38,749 nucleotides of DNA from Streptosporangiaceae bacterium (GCA_025964715.1 JAOPYH010000365.1:1-38749); one strand, 5' to 3'; numbered from the stretch's first letter, positions 1-8,327 are shown. Notes: generated by a model from the sequence alone, not told the origin. Numbers and translations are program-made.

Positions 1-54
1 TTCGTCCTCGTTCCCGAACGGAGGACCTCCTTTGCCGGTGGCTAGAGTGCCGGG

Positions 55-471
55 ATGGGCGACATCTTCACCCACCGGATCCGGGTCCGGTATTCGGAGT
101 GCGACGCGCAGGGCGTGGTCTTCAACGGCCAGTACCTTTTCCTGTACGACGTCGCGGTGACCGAGTTGTGGCGGGCGATAGGCAGCACCTGGGCGGGCAT
201 GGTCGACGCCGGGAATGACCTGGTGGTGGCCGAGGCGCGGCTCCGATTCCGGGAGGGCGCCCGGTTCGACGAGCTCATCGACGTCCGGCTGCCGATCGCC
301 CATCTGGGCACCACGAGCATGGTGATCCGGCCGGCCTTCCGGGTGGACGACCGTCTCATCGCCGACGGCGAGGTGCGCCACGTCTTCGTCGACCCCGCCA
401 CCAAGCGCAAGAAGGAGATGCCCGCCGGCATCCGCGCCGCGCTCCAGCCGTACCTGATGGTCGAAGGCTGA
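55..471 (+). CDS. acyl-CoA thioesterase, hotdog fold (4HBT/YbgC-like)
   Basis: A 138-residue protein of normal length for a single-hotdog thioesterase, expected to hydrolyse cytosolic acyl-CoA thioesters. The N-terminus carries the 4HBT signature: YSECDAQGVVFNGQY at about residues 13-27, with Asp17 as the expected catalytic acid and the GVVFN turn leading into the long hotdog helix. The rest alternates strands as in the family. The ATG at 55 gives the canonical short N-terminus. It is convergent with the reverse-strand HNH gene and has no operon partner inside the window, so the substrate cannot be deduced. YbgC-type and 4-hydroxybenzoyl-CoA-type enzymes share these motifs. Confidence 0.85.
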   Translation: MGDIFTHRIRVRYSECDAQGVVFNGQYLFLYDVAVTELWRAIGSTWAGMVDAGNDLVVAEARLRFREGARFDELIDVRLPIAHLGTTSMVIRPAFRVDDRLIADGEVRHVFVDPATKRKKEMPAGIRAALQPYLMVEG

Positions 472-568
472 CCGCGACAACCGCCCGTAGGACACAGAGG
501 GTCGACCCGTCCGGGACGCAGCGTCGACTTGGCCGCCGGGACGCGCGGCTCCGTCGAGTGCCGCGGAG

Positions 569-1938
569 TCAGGGTCCCGAGGAAGCAGCCGCGGGCTGGA
601 GGAAAGCCAGTACGGCGTTGTCGAGGTCCAGTGGGGTGCCGTCCCAGCCAGGGATGATGGTCTCGGGCGTGATGGTGGCTTGGTGCTGGTCCCGGATGTC
701 GCCGGTCACGGGTGCCGGGGCGGGGACGGCGGGGATGGGGACTCCGGCCGGAGTGGCGAAGCGCAGGTCGCCACCGGAAGTGAGCCACATGCGGTAGCCG
801 CCGTCGTGGACGAGCCAATGGTGGGCGGTGCACAGCGAGGCGAGATTGTCCAGGTTGGTCGGCCCACCCTGGCTCCAGTGCACGACGTGGTGGGCATGCA
901 GGTCCAGACGGCGGTGGCAGCCCGGGAACCGACAACGGCCCTGGTCGCGGACGCGCAGGGCACGGCGCAGGCGAACCCCGATCCTGCGCGTTCGGCGGCC
1001 GGCGTCCAGGACACTGCCGTCGGCGCGGTGGATGAGCATGACCGTGGTGGCGTCGCAGGCGAGCCGCCGAACGCTGTCGGGATGCAGGGCGGGACCGTGG
1101 TCGAGGTGACCGCCGGGTCTGCCGGTGTCCTCGCATGGTCGGAGGTCTTCTCCGGATGCGGCTCCTGGGCTTGCGGCGGCCAGAGTGTCCGCGTCGGCAT
1201 GGACGACGACCTGGAAGGGCTCCGGATCGCTCGCGTTGCGGGCCTTCTCGGCCAGATAGGCGCTGAAGATGGCGGTGAGGGCGTCGGGTAGCGCCAAGGG
1301 CTCGGCCTTGTCGGCCGGAGGCGTTTCCGCGGAAACGCCTCCGGCATCGCCGGCCGGGACGCAGCCGCCATCGCAGCCGCGGGCTCGAGCGGCACGCAGC
1401 GCCGCCAGGGCCACGGCGCCCTCCTCGGGATCCAGGCGGACGGTCATGATGAACGAGCCGTCCTCGTCGTGGTGCCAACTGACCTTTCGGCGGGCATGGC
1501 GCTCGACCACCTCGTCACGGGTGGCCTTGCGCAGGCCTGCGACGAGCCGCTCGAGTTGAGCGGCGGTGGTCACCAGCGCGGTCTCGACCAGCTCGGCCTC
1601 GCTGCCCGATGTGGCGACACGGGTGAGAGCGCGAACCTTGGAGTACGACAACCGCCCTGCCGAGAACGTCTGGGTGATCACCGGCAACCCTTCGAGCGCA
1701 CGTGCCACCCGTACCTGCTCACGGGCGGTGGCCGGACTGATGCCGCACTTCCAGGACAACCATGTGCACAGGAGCGGATGCCCCAGCCACTCCAGCCATC
1801 ACGGCGGTCGAAGTCGGCCAGCAGTGACAGGTAGCGGCACGTGGCGGCCGCCAGATGTCCCGCCAGCTCACAGATCTCGGCCTCCAACCGCTCGGCCGCG
1901 ACGACCGTCTCGCACTTGATCGGACCCACCACCGCCAT
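569..1938 (-). pseudogene. DUF222 / HNH endonuclease (13E12 family), frameshifted
   Basis: The N-terminal part begins at the ATG at 1938, behind GGAGGGG, and carries the DUF222 hallmark ending in GWSGWGIRSCAH. The frame then breaks near 1761-1764. The family sequence continues as LSWKCGISPATAREQVRVAR in the next frame and runs to a C-terminal HNH nuclease (GRCRFPGCHRRLD, then HAHHVVHW, then LCTAHHWLVHDGG). Restoring one base gives the expected CAH-W-LSW junction, so a single-nucleotide deletion (or a sequencing error) splits an otherwise intact protein of about 456 residues. 13E12-type proteins are multicopy in actinobacteria, resemble mobile nucleases, and are of uncertain role. The catalytic His and Cys residues are all present. 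Confidence 0.8.
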
Positions 1939-1956
1939 GAGAGACCCCTCCATCAA

Positions 1957-1972
1957 TAGAACTAATGTTCGA
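1957..1972 (-). promoter_or_regulatory. putative LexA SOS box
   Basis: On the + strand this reads TAGAACTAATGTTCGA. The actinobacterial LexA operator is TCGAAC-N4-GTTCGA, so 11 of 12 defined positions match. It ends 18 bases upstream of the ATG at 1938, so a bound LexA would cover the promoter. Several 13E12-family genes of mycobacteria are known to be LexA-controlled, which supports the call. Confidence 0.6.
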
Positions 1973-2052
1973 ATTCTATGAGGATGCAGGGACAGTCGAA
2001 GCGCCATCGCACATGTCGGTGCGGCCAGGCCGTACTGAGTCAGGAGTTCCGC

Positions 2053-2601
2053 TCAGTGGTCTCCGAGGTCGTCCTTCTGGCTGTAGAGGTCTCGTAGGAC
2101 GCCGACCTCCGCGGCGTGATGGCTCAGTTCGTCGAGGACGTGCAGGGCCAGGTCGACGACGGACTGCTCGGCGTAGCGGCCGAAGTGGGGACCGATGGGG
2201 CGCCACCACTGTTCTTCCTCGAGCGTTTCGAAGGGCTTTCGCCAGTGGTTCCGATAGCCGTCCTCGAGGAAGGCGACAGCCGCCGGCGCCGAGGGCGCGA
2301 ACTCCACATCGTCCAGGGTGATCATGCGGTCGGCGAAGAGCCGATCCCCGAAGTCGGTGAACGTCAGGCCGATGTGCCCGATGCGCCAGGCGATCGTGGT
2401 GACCGGTACGGGATCGGGGGCCGGCCCGCCGCCTCCGTCGCCATCGATCCGCCACCGCCCGTCATCGCCCGGGCGCACCGACCAGCCACCCGGCACGGGC
2501 TCCCAGAGGTACTCCTCGTCTCCGAGACCGTCCAGGCGGCCGAGGAAACGACCCCACACCGCGTCGAAGGCGGACGTGAGGGAATGCGCGATGTCTGCCA
2601 T
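2053..2601 (-). CDS. DinB superfamily (DfsB-like) protein
   Basis: About 182 residues from the ATG at 2601, chosen because AGGGGGAG lies just upstream; the frame stays open further upstream without a good ribosome site. It has the four-helix DinB fold pattern: an N-terminal helix, a W-rich loop (GGWSVRPG), a first candidate metal His in WRIGHIGLTF, and a last helix with the cluster LDELSHHAAEVGVLRDLY. DinB-fold proteins of actinobacteria include mycothiol-dependent transferases, but the reaction of this one cannot be named. It is divergent from the P1 peptidase gene, with about 95 bases between the starts. Confidence 0.75.
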   Translation of the reverse strand: MADIAHSLTSAFDAVWGRFLGRLDGLGDEEYLWEPVPGGWSVRPGDDGRWRIDGDGGGGPAPDPVPVTTIAWRIGHIGLTFTDFGDRLFADRMITLDDVEFAPSAPAAVAFLEDGYRNHWRKPFETLEEEQWWRPIGPHFGRYAEQSVVDLALHVLDELSHHAAEVGVLRDLYSQKDDLGDH

Positions 2602-2696
2602 GGTTAAGTCTCCCCCTGGAGTCAAGATCTCCACGTCCTGACGGTCCGTGGAGCGAGGCGCCAGGATCGTCACCGTCGCGTGCGGATGGGGGAGGA

Positions 2697-3788
2697 TTGC
2701 GCGCCCGAGAACTCGGAGTGACTCCCGGCCTCTTCGGCACCGGACGGCTCAACGCGATCACGGACGTGGCCGGGGTGCAGGTCGGCCAGGTGACTCTCGT
2801 CCGCGGCGAGAACGTACGTACCGGGGTGACGGCGATCCTCCCGCACCCCGGCAACCTGTTCCAGGAGAAAGTGCCCGGCGCGGTGTTCGTGGGGAACGGG
2901 TTCGGGAAGCCGGCCGGCTCCACCCAGGTCAACGAGCTGGGCACGATCGAGACGCCGGTCGTGCTCACCAACACGCTGAGCGTGGGGCGTGCCGAGGACG
3001 CCGTGGTGGGCTGGACGCTGCGGCAGCCGGGCAACGAAGAAGTCCGCTCGGTCAACGCGCTGGTCGGAGAGACCAACGATGGGCGCCTGAACGACATCCG
3101 GGGTCGTCATGTCACCGAGCAGGACGTCGTACGGGCGATCGAGAGCGCCGCCCACGGTCCGGTGGCCGAAGGAGCGGTCGGCGCGGGCACGGGGACGGTG
3201 TGCTTCGACTGGAAGGGCGGCATCGGGACCTCGTCACGCCTGCTTCCCGCCGCCTACGGCGGCCACACCGTGGGCGTCCTGGTCCAGGCGAACTACGGCG
3301 GGGTGCTGACGGTCGAAGGGGTGCCGGTGGGCGAGGAGCTCGGGCATGTCCCGTTCGCCGGCCGTACTCCCGGCTCAGCCGAGCCGGACGACGGCTCCTC
3401 GGCGGACGGGTCCTGCATGATCGTTGTGGCCACCGACGCACCCCTTGGTGAGCGCAACCTCAAGCGGCTGGCCGCACGAGCGGTCTTCGGGCTGGCCCGG
3501 ACCGGGTCGTCGTACACGAACGGCAGCGGCGACTACGCCATCGCGTTCTCCACCTCCCCAGGGCTACGCCCGCGGCACGGGGAGCAGGCCCCACGCCCTT
3601 ACCCCCTGCTGCCGAACGACGCGATGTCCCCCCTCTTCCAGGCGGTGCTCGAGGCGACCGAGGAAGCGGTGTACAACGCGCTCTTCATCGCGACCACCAC
3701 GACGGGCAGGGGGGCGACCATCGAGGCCTTGCCCCTCGATGAGGTCCGGAGGCTCTTCAGGAAGTACGGCAGGCACCCCAAGGGCTGA
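2697..3788 (+). CDS. P1 family peptidase (DmpA/BapA-type, S58)
   Basis: A 363-residue Ntn-like aminopeptidase of normal family length. Conserved stretches include GLFGTGRLNAITDVAGVQVG, GSTQVNELGTIETPVVLTNT, LNDIRGRHV and FDWKGGIGTSS. The autoprocessing site is visible as ADG|SCMIVVATDAPL: cleavage before Ser239 would release the small subunit with Ser239 as the N-terminal nucleophile, as in DmpA. Members cleave N-terminal residues, including D-amino or beta-amino residues, from short peptides. The start is a TTG immediately after GGGGGAGGA; no other ATG, GTG or TTG lies in frame upstream within this spacer. There is no signal peptide, so it is cytosolic. Confidence 0.9.
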   Translation: MRARELGVTPGLFGTGRLNAITDVAGVQVGQVTLVRGENVRTGVTAILPHPGNLFQEKVPGAVFVGNGFGKPAGSTQVNELGTIETPVVLTNTLSVGRAEDAVVGWTLRQPGNEEVRSVNALVGETNDGRLNDIRGRHVTEQDVVRAIESAAHGPVAEGAVGAGTGTVCFDWKGGIGTSSRLLPAAYGGHTVGVLVQANYGGVLTVEGVPVGEELGHVPFAGRTPGSAEPDDGSSADGSCMIVVATDAPLGERNLKRLAARAVFGLARTGSSYTNGSGDYAIAFSTSPGLRPRHGEQAPRPYPLLPNDAMSPLFQAVLEATEEAVYNALFIATTTTGRGATIEALPLDEVRRLFRKYGRHPKG

Positions 3789-3952
3789 CCTTCGCACTGC
3801 GCAAGCCGCCGCGTCTTCCCCGACCGGCCGATGACCGGCAGCTGCCAGGCCGTGGAGGGCCCTGGCGTCACAATGGAGGACGCCCCCCGAGCTCTTCCCC
3901 CCAGCTGTATCGAGATTTCGACACAAGTAGATGATCAGGGGGAATCTCTTCC

Positions 3953-4432
3953 ATGCACCGCTGGATCCCGTCACCCGTGGCCGACGTCGTTCTTCTCTTC
4001 GCACGAACGGCCATCGGCGTCGTCTTCGTCGCTCACGGCTGGCACAAGCTGCACACCGTTGGCATCGGCCGCACCGAGCAGATGTTCGAGACGATCGGCA
4101 TTCCCGCCCCGTCGCTATCAGCGCTGTACACGACCTTCGTGGAGCTGGTCGGCGGGGCGATGCTCATAGCCGGCGTGCTCGTTCCCCTTGCCGGCGTGTT
4201 GCTGTTTCTCACCATGGCCGGAGCGTTCGTCTTCGTCCACATGGACAAAGGGATCTTCGTGAGCGAGGGCGGCTACGAGTACGTGCTGACTCTCGGCGCA
4301 GCCACCCTGATGCTCGCGGTTGTGGGTGGTGGACGCTACGGAATCGACGGACTGTTCGCCACACGCAGATCGACCAGTGCCCTCCCAACACCGGCAGTCC
4401 GCGACGTGTCCGAACGCGGTGCCGTTCGATGA
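3953..4432 (+). CDS. DoxX family membrane protein
   Basis: A 159-residue protein with four predicted transmembrane helices in the DoxX layout: ADVVLLFARTAIGVVFVAHG with the conserved HGWHKL after helix 1, then YTTFVELVGGAMLIAGVLVP, LAGVLLFLTMAGAFVFVHM, and YVLTLGAATLMLAVVGGGRYGID. The C-terminal GxGRYGID turn is typical. Family members are associated with thiol and redox homeostasis at the membrane (for example MRC complexes in mycobacteria), but the role here is open. The ATG at 3953 follows AGGGGGAAT. It stands alone and is followed by a hairpin. Confidence 0.85.
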   Translation: MHRWIPSPVADVVLLFARTAIGVVFVAHGWHKLHTVGIGRTEQMFETIGIPAPSLSALYTTFVELVGGAMLIAGVLVPLAGVLLFLTMAGAFVFVHMDKGIFVSEGGYEYVLTLGAATLMLAVVGGGRYGIDGLFATRRSTSALPTPAVRDVSERGAVR

Positions 4433-4473
4433 CGGCTCTTTGCAGCGCATACACGGAGGCCGGCCAGCGGGTC

Positions 4474-4490
4474 GGCAGCCCTAGGCTGCC
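4474..4490 (+). terminator. possible hairpin terminator after doxX
   Basis: A perfect 7-bp stem, GGCAGCC-CTA-GGCTGCC, 42 bases after the DoxX stop. No T-tract follows, which is common in high-GC actinobacteria. Confidence 0.4.
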
Positions 4491-4606
4491 TAAGCCTTGA
4501 CTGATAGCACCAAGGTACATATGCTGAATTGCTCTGAAGCCGCCCAAATCGTGTGCCTATATCAGCCAATTTCCCATCGAATGCAGTATCTCGAGGAAGT
4601 GTTCTG

Positions 4607-4758
4607 ATGACCCGTTCTCAACAGGGGGCCACGCCACCGGTCTTGGCGGCATCCAAGGGGCCAATGGATCGAACTTCTCCGAGACGCTCCAGCAGATGGT
4701 GCCGGACTACAACAAGCGCGACAATGGCCTCTACAAGGACCCGCCACCGGAGGACTGA
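4607..4758 (+). pseudogene. small ORF broken at a G-tract, unknown family
   Basis: The ATG at 4607 (MTRSQQG) has a plausible GAGGAAGT ribosome site 8-9 bases upstream. Downstream of the run of five Gs at 4624-4628, the convincing coding frame is a different one. It encodes GHATGLGGIQGANGSNFSET, then LQQMVPDYNKRDNGLYKDPP, and stops at 4758. Adding one G would join both parts into about 50 residues. The second frame is open from 4528 but has no ATG, GTG or TTG start. Options are a frameshift mutation, slippage, or the 3' relic of a longer gene. It converges with and overlaps the end of the reverse gene at 4731. The family is not recognised. Confidence 0.35.
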
Positions 4759-5363
4759 GCGTCTCCGGCGACGTTGGCAATGATCGGCCACGAAAGCAGC
4801 AGCGCACGGAGGGACTCGGGCAGGGCGTCCAGCCGCTGGAAAGCGTAGGTGTCCCCCTTACGCTCGTAGAAGCTCCTGGTTCCACCCAGGCCCTGGGAGT
4901 AACGGACGTCCTCGATCTGCCAGCCGATCATGGACTGCACGACATAGCGGCCACGCCCCCGGACGATCTCCGCAAAGAGTTTTTTCTCGGCGTCGAACAG
5001 CCGGTAGGTGGTCGTGCGGGTGCCCCGGAGCCAATTGAGTCTGTGCTTGACGGTGGCCGTGCCAAGCCTCTCGCCAGACGGGAGAGCGACCCTTGCCCAA
5101 AGCCTCCGGTAGAAGCGCTGTCGCTTCAGGACATCAAGGATCGGCCGGCCGCTGGGATCGCAGATCAACAACCTGAACCTGAACGGTCCTGGGCTGGCCG
5201 GCGGAGCCAGCCTGAGCCAGAACGGACGTCGAGGCTTCGGTTCGTAAGCGGTCGCCAGCAGCTTGCCCTCGGCGTCCTCGAACCGGTACCCGAGCGATCC
5301 CGTCGCAGGGTCCACACCGGTGTTGGTGACGGTCACCGTTGAGGAGGTCAACAGCTCGGTCAT
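4731..5363 (-). CDS. LURP-one-related / scramblase-like (Tubby-like fold) protein
   Basis: A 210-residue protein of repeated strand pairs: GSLGYRFEDAEGKLLATAYE, then FRFRLLICDPSGRPILDVLK, ERLGTATVK, TYRLFDAEKKLFAEIVRGRG and QIEDVRYSQG. Alternating 'D(A/P)xGxxL' turns are characteristic of the LURP-one/phospholipid-scramblase (Tubby C-terminal-like) barrel. There is no signal peptide. The gene starts 4 bases after the stop of the upstream YbaB-like gene, so the two are almost certainly co-transcribed. Function is unknown; the fold in other organisms binds membrane phospholipids. Confidence 0.65.
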   Translation of the reverse strand: MTELLTSSTVTVTNTGVDPATGSLGYRFEDAEGKLLATAYEPKPRRPFWLRLAPPASPGPFRFRLLICDPSGRPILDVLKRQRFYRRLWARVALPSGERLGTATVKHRLNWLRGTRTTTYRLFDAEKKLFAEIVRGRGRYVVQSMIGWQIEDVRYSQGLGGTRSFYERKGDTYAFQRLDALPESLRALLLSWPIIANVAGDAQSSGGGSL

Positions 5364-5367
5364 GGGT

Positions 5368-5811
5368 TCATCGCTCGAGACGAGCGCGGACCTGCTCGAT
5401 CAGGGCCGTCGCGTCCCTGGCCGCCATCCGCATCACGTCCGACATCCCATCGAGAGTCTTACCGATGGCCTCGGGATCAGGTGCGGCAGCTTCGACCCCC
5501 TCCTCAGCGGCGGTGGCCTGCTTCTGCTCCACCAGGTCCGCGAGTGCCTCGCCGACCAGCCGTTGAATCGTCTCGGCCAGCTCCTCAGAGCCCATCCGCA
5601 TGGCCCGCGGATCGATGTGCAGCTCCGGCAGTCCCTTCTCGGGCGAGAACGCGAGCCGGATCCGGCCATCGGGTGTCTCAGCCCGCCCGACCAGCCGGGC
5701 GATCCGATCCTGCACCGTGGCGGCCTGCTCGGCCATTCTCCGCGCGCCCTCCACCGCGGCCGCCATGTCGAGGCCGAGCATCGCCTCGACATCGGGGATT
5801 CCTCGCGTCAT
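5368..5811 (-). CDS. YbaB/EbfC-like protein
   Basis: A 147-residue, mostly helical protein with the YbaB pattern: an N-terminal amphipathic helix (AAAVEGARRMAEQAATVQDR), a central strand segment (TPDGRIRLAFSPEKGLPELH with IDPRAM, equivalent to the 'V.vt.~G.l.~l.IDP' core), and a second helix (ELAETIQRLVGEALADLVEQ), plus a C-terminal helical extension not found in the minimal 100-residue EbfC. Canonical EbfC is nucleoid-associated, but in actinobacteria many extended YbaB proteins accompany secretion-like or unknown clusters. The dnaX/recR context of housekeeping EbfC is absent, so this is an accessory paralogue. Confidence 0.65.
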   Translation of the reverse strand: MTRGIPDVEAMLGLDMAAAVEGARRMAEQAATVQDRIARLVGRAETPDGRIRLAFSPEKGLPELHIDPRAMRMGSEELAETIQRLVGEALADLVEQKQATAAEEGVEAAAPDPEAIGKTLDGMSDVMRMAARDATALIEQVRARLER

Positions 5812-6019
5812 CGATCACGCCTCCACAACGTCGGGCCCGGTTCAGCGACGACCATTGCAACATAAAAGCCCAGTCCCACGCCATCTCATAGCCCGTGGAT
5901 ACCCGGCTCCGCGCCCATTTGTCGGCAGCCGGGGCGCAAATACGGGCCAACCGATTATGACCGTTAAAGTAGGTCTAAATGACAGTCTTGATGCAGCCGT
6001 TGCCCGGGTCCCTTTGAAA

Positions 6020-6361
6020 ACCTGCCGACCGGGCCAGGCGATGTACTCGACCGTGACGCGAGGCTGTGCGGGCCTCGGTGTGAGCAGAGGACGCCCGGCG
6101 AGATCGTTGAGGGCGCGGCCCGCTTCGCTGTTCGCCACGTAGAACGTGGACACCCGCACCCGCAGGTCCTCGGTCAGGCCGAGACGCGTCGTACGGACGT
6201 GGCCTCATGTAGGGCAGCGGCGGACCCGATGTGGGGCAGGTCCAGGTCCACCGCGCTCCAGATGATGTCGCCGAGCTGAGGCGAGTTCCCCACTCGGCGA
6301 GCTTACGTGCGAGCAGCCTCACAGTCACGAGAGCATCAAGCCGGGCCGCCTCGACCTCATT
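6020..6361 (-). pseudogene. decayed coding region, three blocks in different frames
   Basis: Directly after the VOC gene's stop, three protein-like blocks follow on the reverse strand. Block 1 reads NEVEAARLDALVTVRLLARK (about 6361-6282). Block 2 reads QLGDIIWSAVDLDLPHIGSA and ends at a stop at 6174-6176. Block 3 reads LGLTEDLRVRVSTFYVANSE, then AGRALNDLAGRPLLTPRPAQ (about 6185-6025). Each shows normal actinobacterial codon use, and the blocks join only if two frame breaks are repaired. No start codon with a ribosome site is apparent. The family is not recognised. The rest of 5812-6020 shows nothing coding. Confidence 0.4.
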
Positions 6362-6375
6362 CGCGCACCGACTCG

Positions 6376-7650
6376 TCAGAGCCGGCCGAGATAGAAATGC
6401 GTGCCCTGGTCGTCGACGCAGTCCGCCGTGACGCCGTACGGCTGTCGCTGCGGTTCGGTGGCGGTGCCGCCGGCGGCGCGGACCCGGGCGACCGCGGCCT
6501 CGATGTCGTCCACGGCGTACATGGGCACCACTGTCGACAGCTCGTGGCCGCCGTGCATCCCGGTCATCGGCCTGACCTCCTCGCCGCCGATGAGGACTCC
6601 CCAACCGTCCTGCACCCGGCCGGGCGTGAACTCCCACCCCAGTACGGCACCGAAGAATGCGCGGGCACGGGCCGAGTCCGGCACCTCGATGGTCAGGTAG
6701 GCGATCTCGCCGGGTCCCGGTGACGTCCAGGCCTGGGCCTCCCGGCCTGCGCCCTGGTAGACCGCGAAGGCCATCCCCTGGTCGTCGGTGCACATCGCCG
6801 TCAGCCCGTACGGCTCCTCGGTGGGCTCCTGCGCCCGCCCCCCAGCGGCCCGTACCCGCTCGACCGCCGCGGCCACGTCGTCCACGGCGAAGCACAGGAA
6901 TGTGGTGCGGTGCTCCTGTGCGCCCCACAGTCCGAGCTGCTGGGTGAGGCCCTCCACCTGGCGTCCCTGGGAGCCGCCGCCGGGTCCGTACCGCCAGCCC
7001 AGAACGGTCTCGTAGAAGGCGGCGGCGCGCTCGACGTCGGGCACCCACAGCGATCCGTAGCCGACGTCGCCGTGCCGCAGACCTGCCGGCCCTGGCGTGG
7101 CCGGGGGAGGCGTTGAGATCATCCAGCGGTGCCCGAACGGGTCGTTCACCACGCCGTCGCGGCCGTGCGGGTAGTCGGTCACCGGCCGGGTGAGCTCAGC
7201 GCCGAGCTCGACGGCCCGCGCCACGGTGGCGTCGACGTCCGGCACCTGTAGCAGCAGCGACTGGCTGACTCCGCCACGGGACTTCGGGCCGAGCAATCCG
7301 ATCTCCGGGAACTCGTCGGCGAGCATGAGGACCGAGTCGCCGATGGCAAGCTCGGCGTGGCCGATGCGGTCGTCGTCCATCACGATCGGCTCGTTGCGGC
7401 GCCGGGCACCGAACGCCCGTACGTACCAGTCCAGGGCCGCTCGCGCGTTGTCGACGGCGATGTAGGGAGTGAGGCTGCGCAGCGGAAGCTCGGTGGCGGG
7501 CGTGTCCGGCCGGGCGGTAGCGGTGGTCATGGTGGCTCCTGTCGGATCGAGCAGCGCACGCTCCAGGCGGGCGCGCAGCCGCGCGGCGAATTGCGGATCG
7601 GGGGCGACCGGCGCGACCGGCTCGCGGAGGGCGTCAAATGGATCAGTCAT
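6376..7650 (-). CDS. triple VOC (glyoxalase/bleomycin-resistance fold) protein, ECF sigma partner
   Basis: 424 residues from the ATG at 7650, which overlaps the sigma-factor stop (ATGACTGA) behind GGAGGGG. A 35-residue leader (MTDPFDALREP ... FAARLRARLERALL) is followed by three VOC modules. Module 1 is PhnB-like (SLTPYIAVDNARAALDWYVR ... DPFGHRWMIS). Modules 2 and 3 are paired CFP-30/YdeN-type units (GYGSLWVPDVERAAAFYETV; AYLTIEVPDSARARAFFGAV), each ending in a V/A-R-A-A-GG-x-A/T segment. VOC proteins bind metals or small molecules. The tight overlap with a sigma factor suggests a ligand sensor or a detoxifying enzyme under that sigma factor. The short leader resembles segments found in other sigma-linked proteins and might contact sigma; that is inference. 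Confidence 0.8.
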   Translation of the reverse strand: MTDPFDALREPVAPVAPDPQFAARLRARLERALLDPTGATMTTATARPDTPATELPLRSLTPYIAVDNARAALDWYVRAFGARRRNEPIVMDDDRIGHAELAIGDSVLMLADEFPEIGLLGPKSRGGVSQSLLLQVPDVDATVARAVELGAELTRPVTDYPHGRDGVVNDPFGHRWMISTPPPATPGPAGLRHGDVGYGSLWVPDVERAAAFYETVLGWRYGPGGGSQGRQVEGLTQQLGLWGAQEHRTTFLCFAVDDVAAAVERVRAAGGRAQEPTEEPYGLTAMCTDDQGMAFAVYQGAGREAQAWTSPGPGEIAYLTIEVPDSARARAFFGAVLGWEFTPGRVQDGWGVLIGGEEVRPMTGMHGGHELSTVVPMYAVDDIEAAVARVRAAGGTATEPQRQPYGVTADCVDDQGTHFYLGRL

Positions 7651-8170
7651 CACGCCCCTCCTCCCACCGGTAGGCATGCCGGAACGCGGCCTTGGCCCGT
7701 ACGAGCAACGCCTCGGTGGCGTGCAGGGTGCGTCCGAGGTGAGCGGCCACCTCGGGGACGGGGAGCCCGTCGAGGTAGCGCAGTGTGAGCGCGGCGCGGT
7801 GGTGCGGGCCGAGCGTAATCAGCACGTCTCGGGCGAGCATGGCGTCCAGCCGCTCGTCCCACGGGTCGTCGGGCTCGACCGCGTGCCCGCCCACCACCCG
7901 GAGCCCCTGCTGCTCGCGCGCCACGCGACGCCAGTGGTCGACGAGCTTGTGCCGGGCCACACCGACCAGCCAGGCGATGCTCAGTGGTGGTGGCGGCCGC
8001 CTGCGAAGCGCCTCCACCGCAGCCAGGAACGTCTCCGCGGTCAGGTCCTCGGCCAGCGACCGCTGCCCGCACCGGGACAGCAGGTAGCCATAGACCTCGG
8101 GCAGCGCCGCGTCGTACAGCTCCAGCAGCGCGAACCCGGGCTCAGGCTCAACCCTTGGCCGTAGGCTCAC
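7643..8170 (-). CDS. RNA polymerase ECF sigma factor
   Basis: A 175-residue two-domain ECF sigma factor with GTG start behind GGGGGGA. Region 2 contains LLELYDAALPEVYGYLLSRC and DLTAETFLAAVEAL, then SIAWLVGVARHKLVDHWRR (2.3/2.4-like). Region 4 contains LGPHHRAALTLRYLDGLPVP and EVAAHLGRTLHATEALLVRA, the -35-binding helix-turn-helix. No anti-sigma factor or zinc-binding ZAS domain lies nearby; the partner gene is the overlapping VOC protein. Control may therefore be through that protein or transcriptional. Confidence 0.88.
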   Translation of the reverse strand: MSLRPRVEPEPGFALLELYDAALPEVYGYLLSRCGQRSLAEDLTAETFLAAVEALRRRPPPPLSIAWLVGVARHKLVDHWRRVAREQQGLRVVGGHAVEPDDPWDERLDAMLARDVLITLGPHHRAALTLRYLDGLPVPEVAAHLGRTLHATEALLVRAKAAFRHAYRWEEGRDD

Positions 8171-8286
8171 ATCCCCCCATCGCTTCGCGACCCGAGGCTC
8201 CGACGGGTAATCCTCAAGATTCTTTCGGCGTAGGCGAAGGACGACCTTGCGGCGCCTCCAAGTGTTGCCGTCCCGAATTCCACGTG

Positions 8287-8302
8287 TCCACAGCCCTGTG
8301 GA
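8287..8302. repeat. TCCACAG/CTGTGGA inverted repeat
   Basis: TCCACAG-CC-CTGTGGA is a perfect 7-bp inverted repeat. Its right arm starts CTGTGGATTAC, related to the CTGTGGATAAC elements at 11472 and 12605. Confidence 0.45.
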
Positions 8303-8327
8303 TTACGGCGATTCGCTTGGCTGAACT

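Noticed and set aside
42..1478. 478-residue open frame on the - strand
   Set aside because: Arg/Pro-rich shadow that spans both the thioesterase gene and the HNH gene; no family signal.
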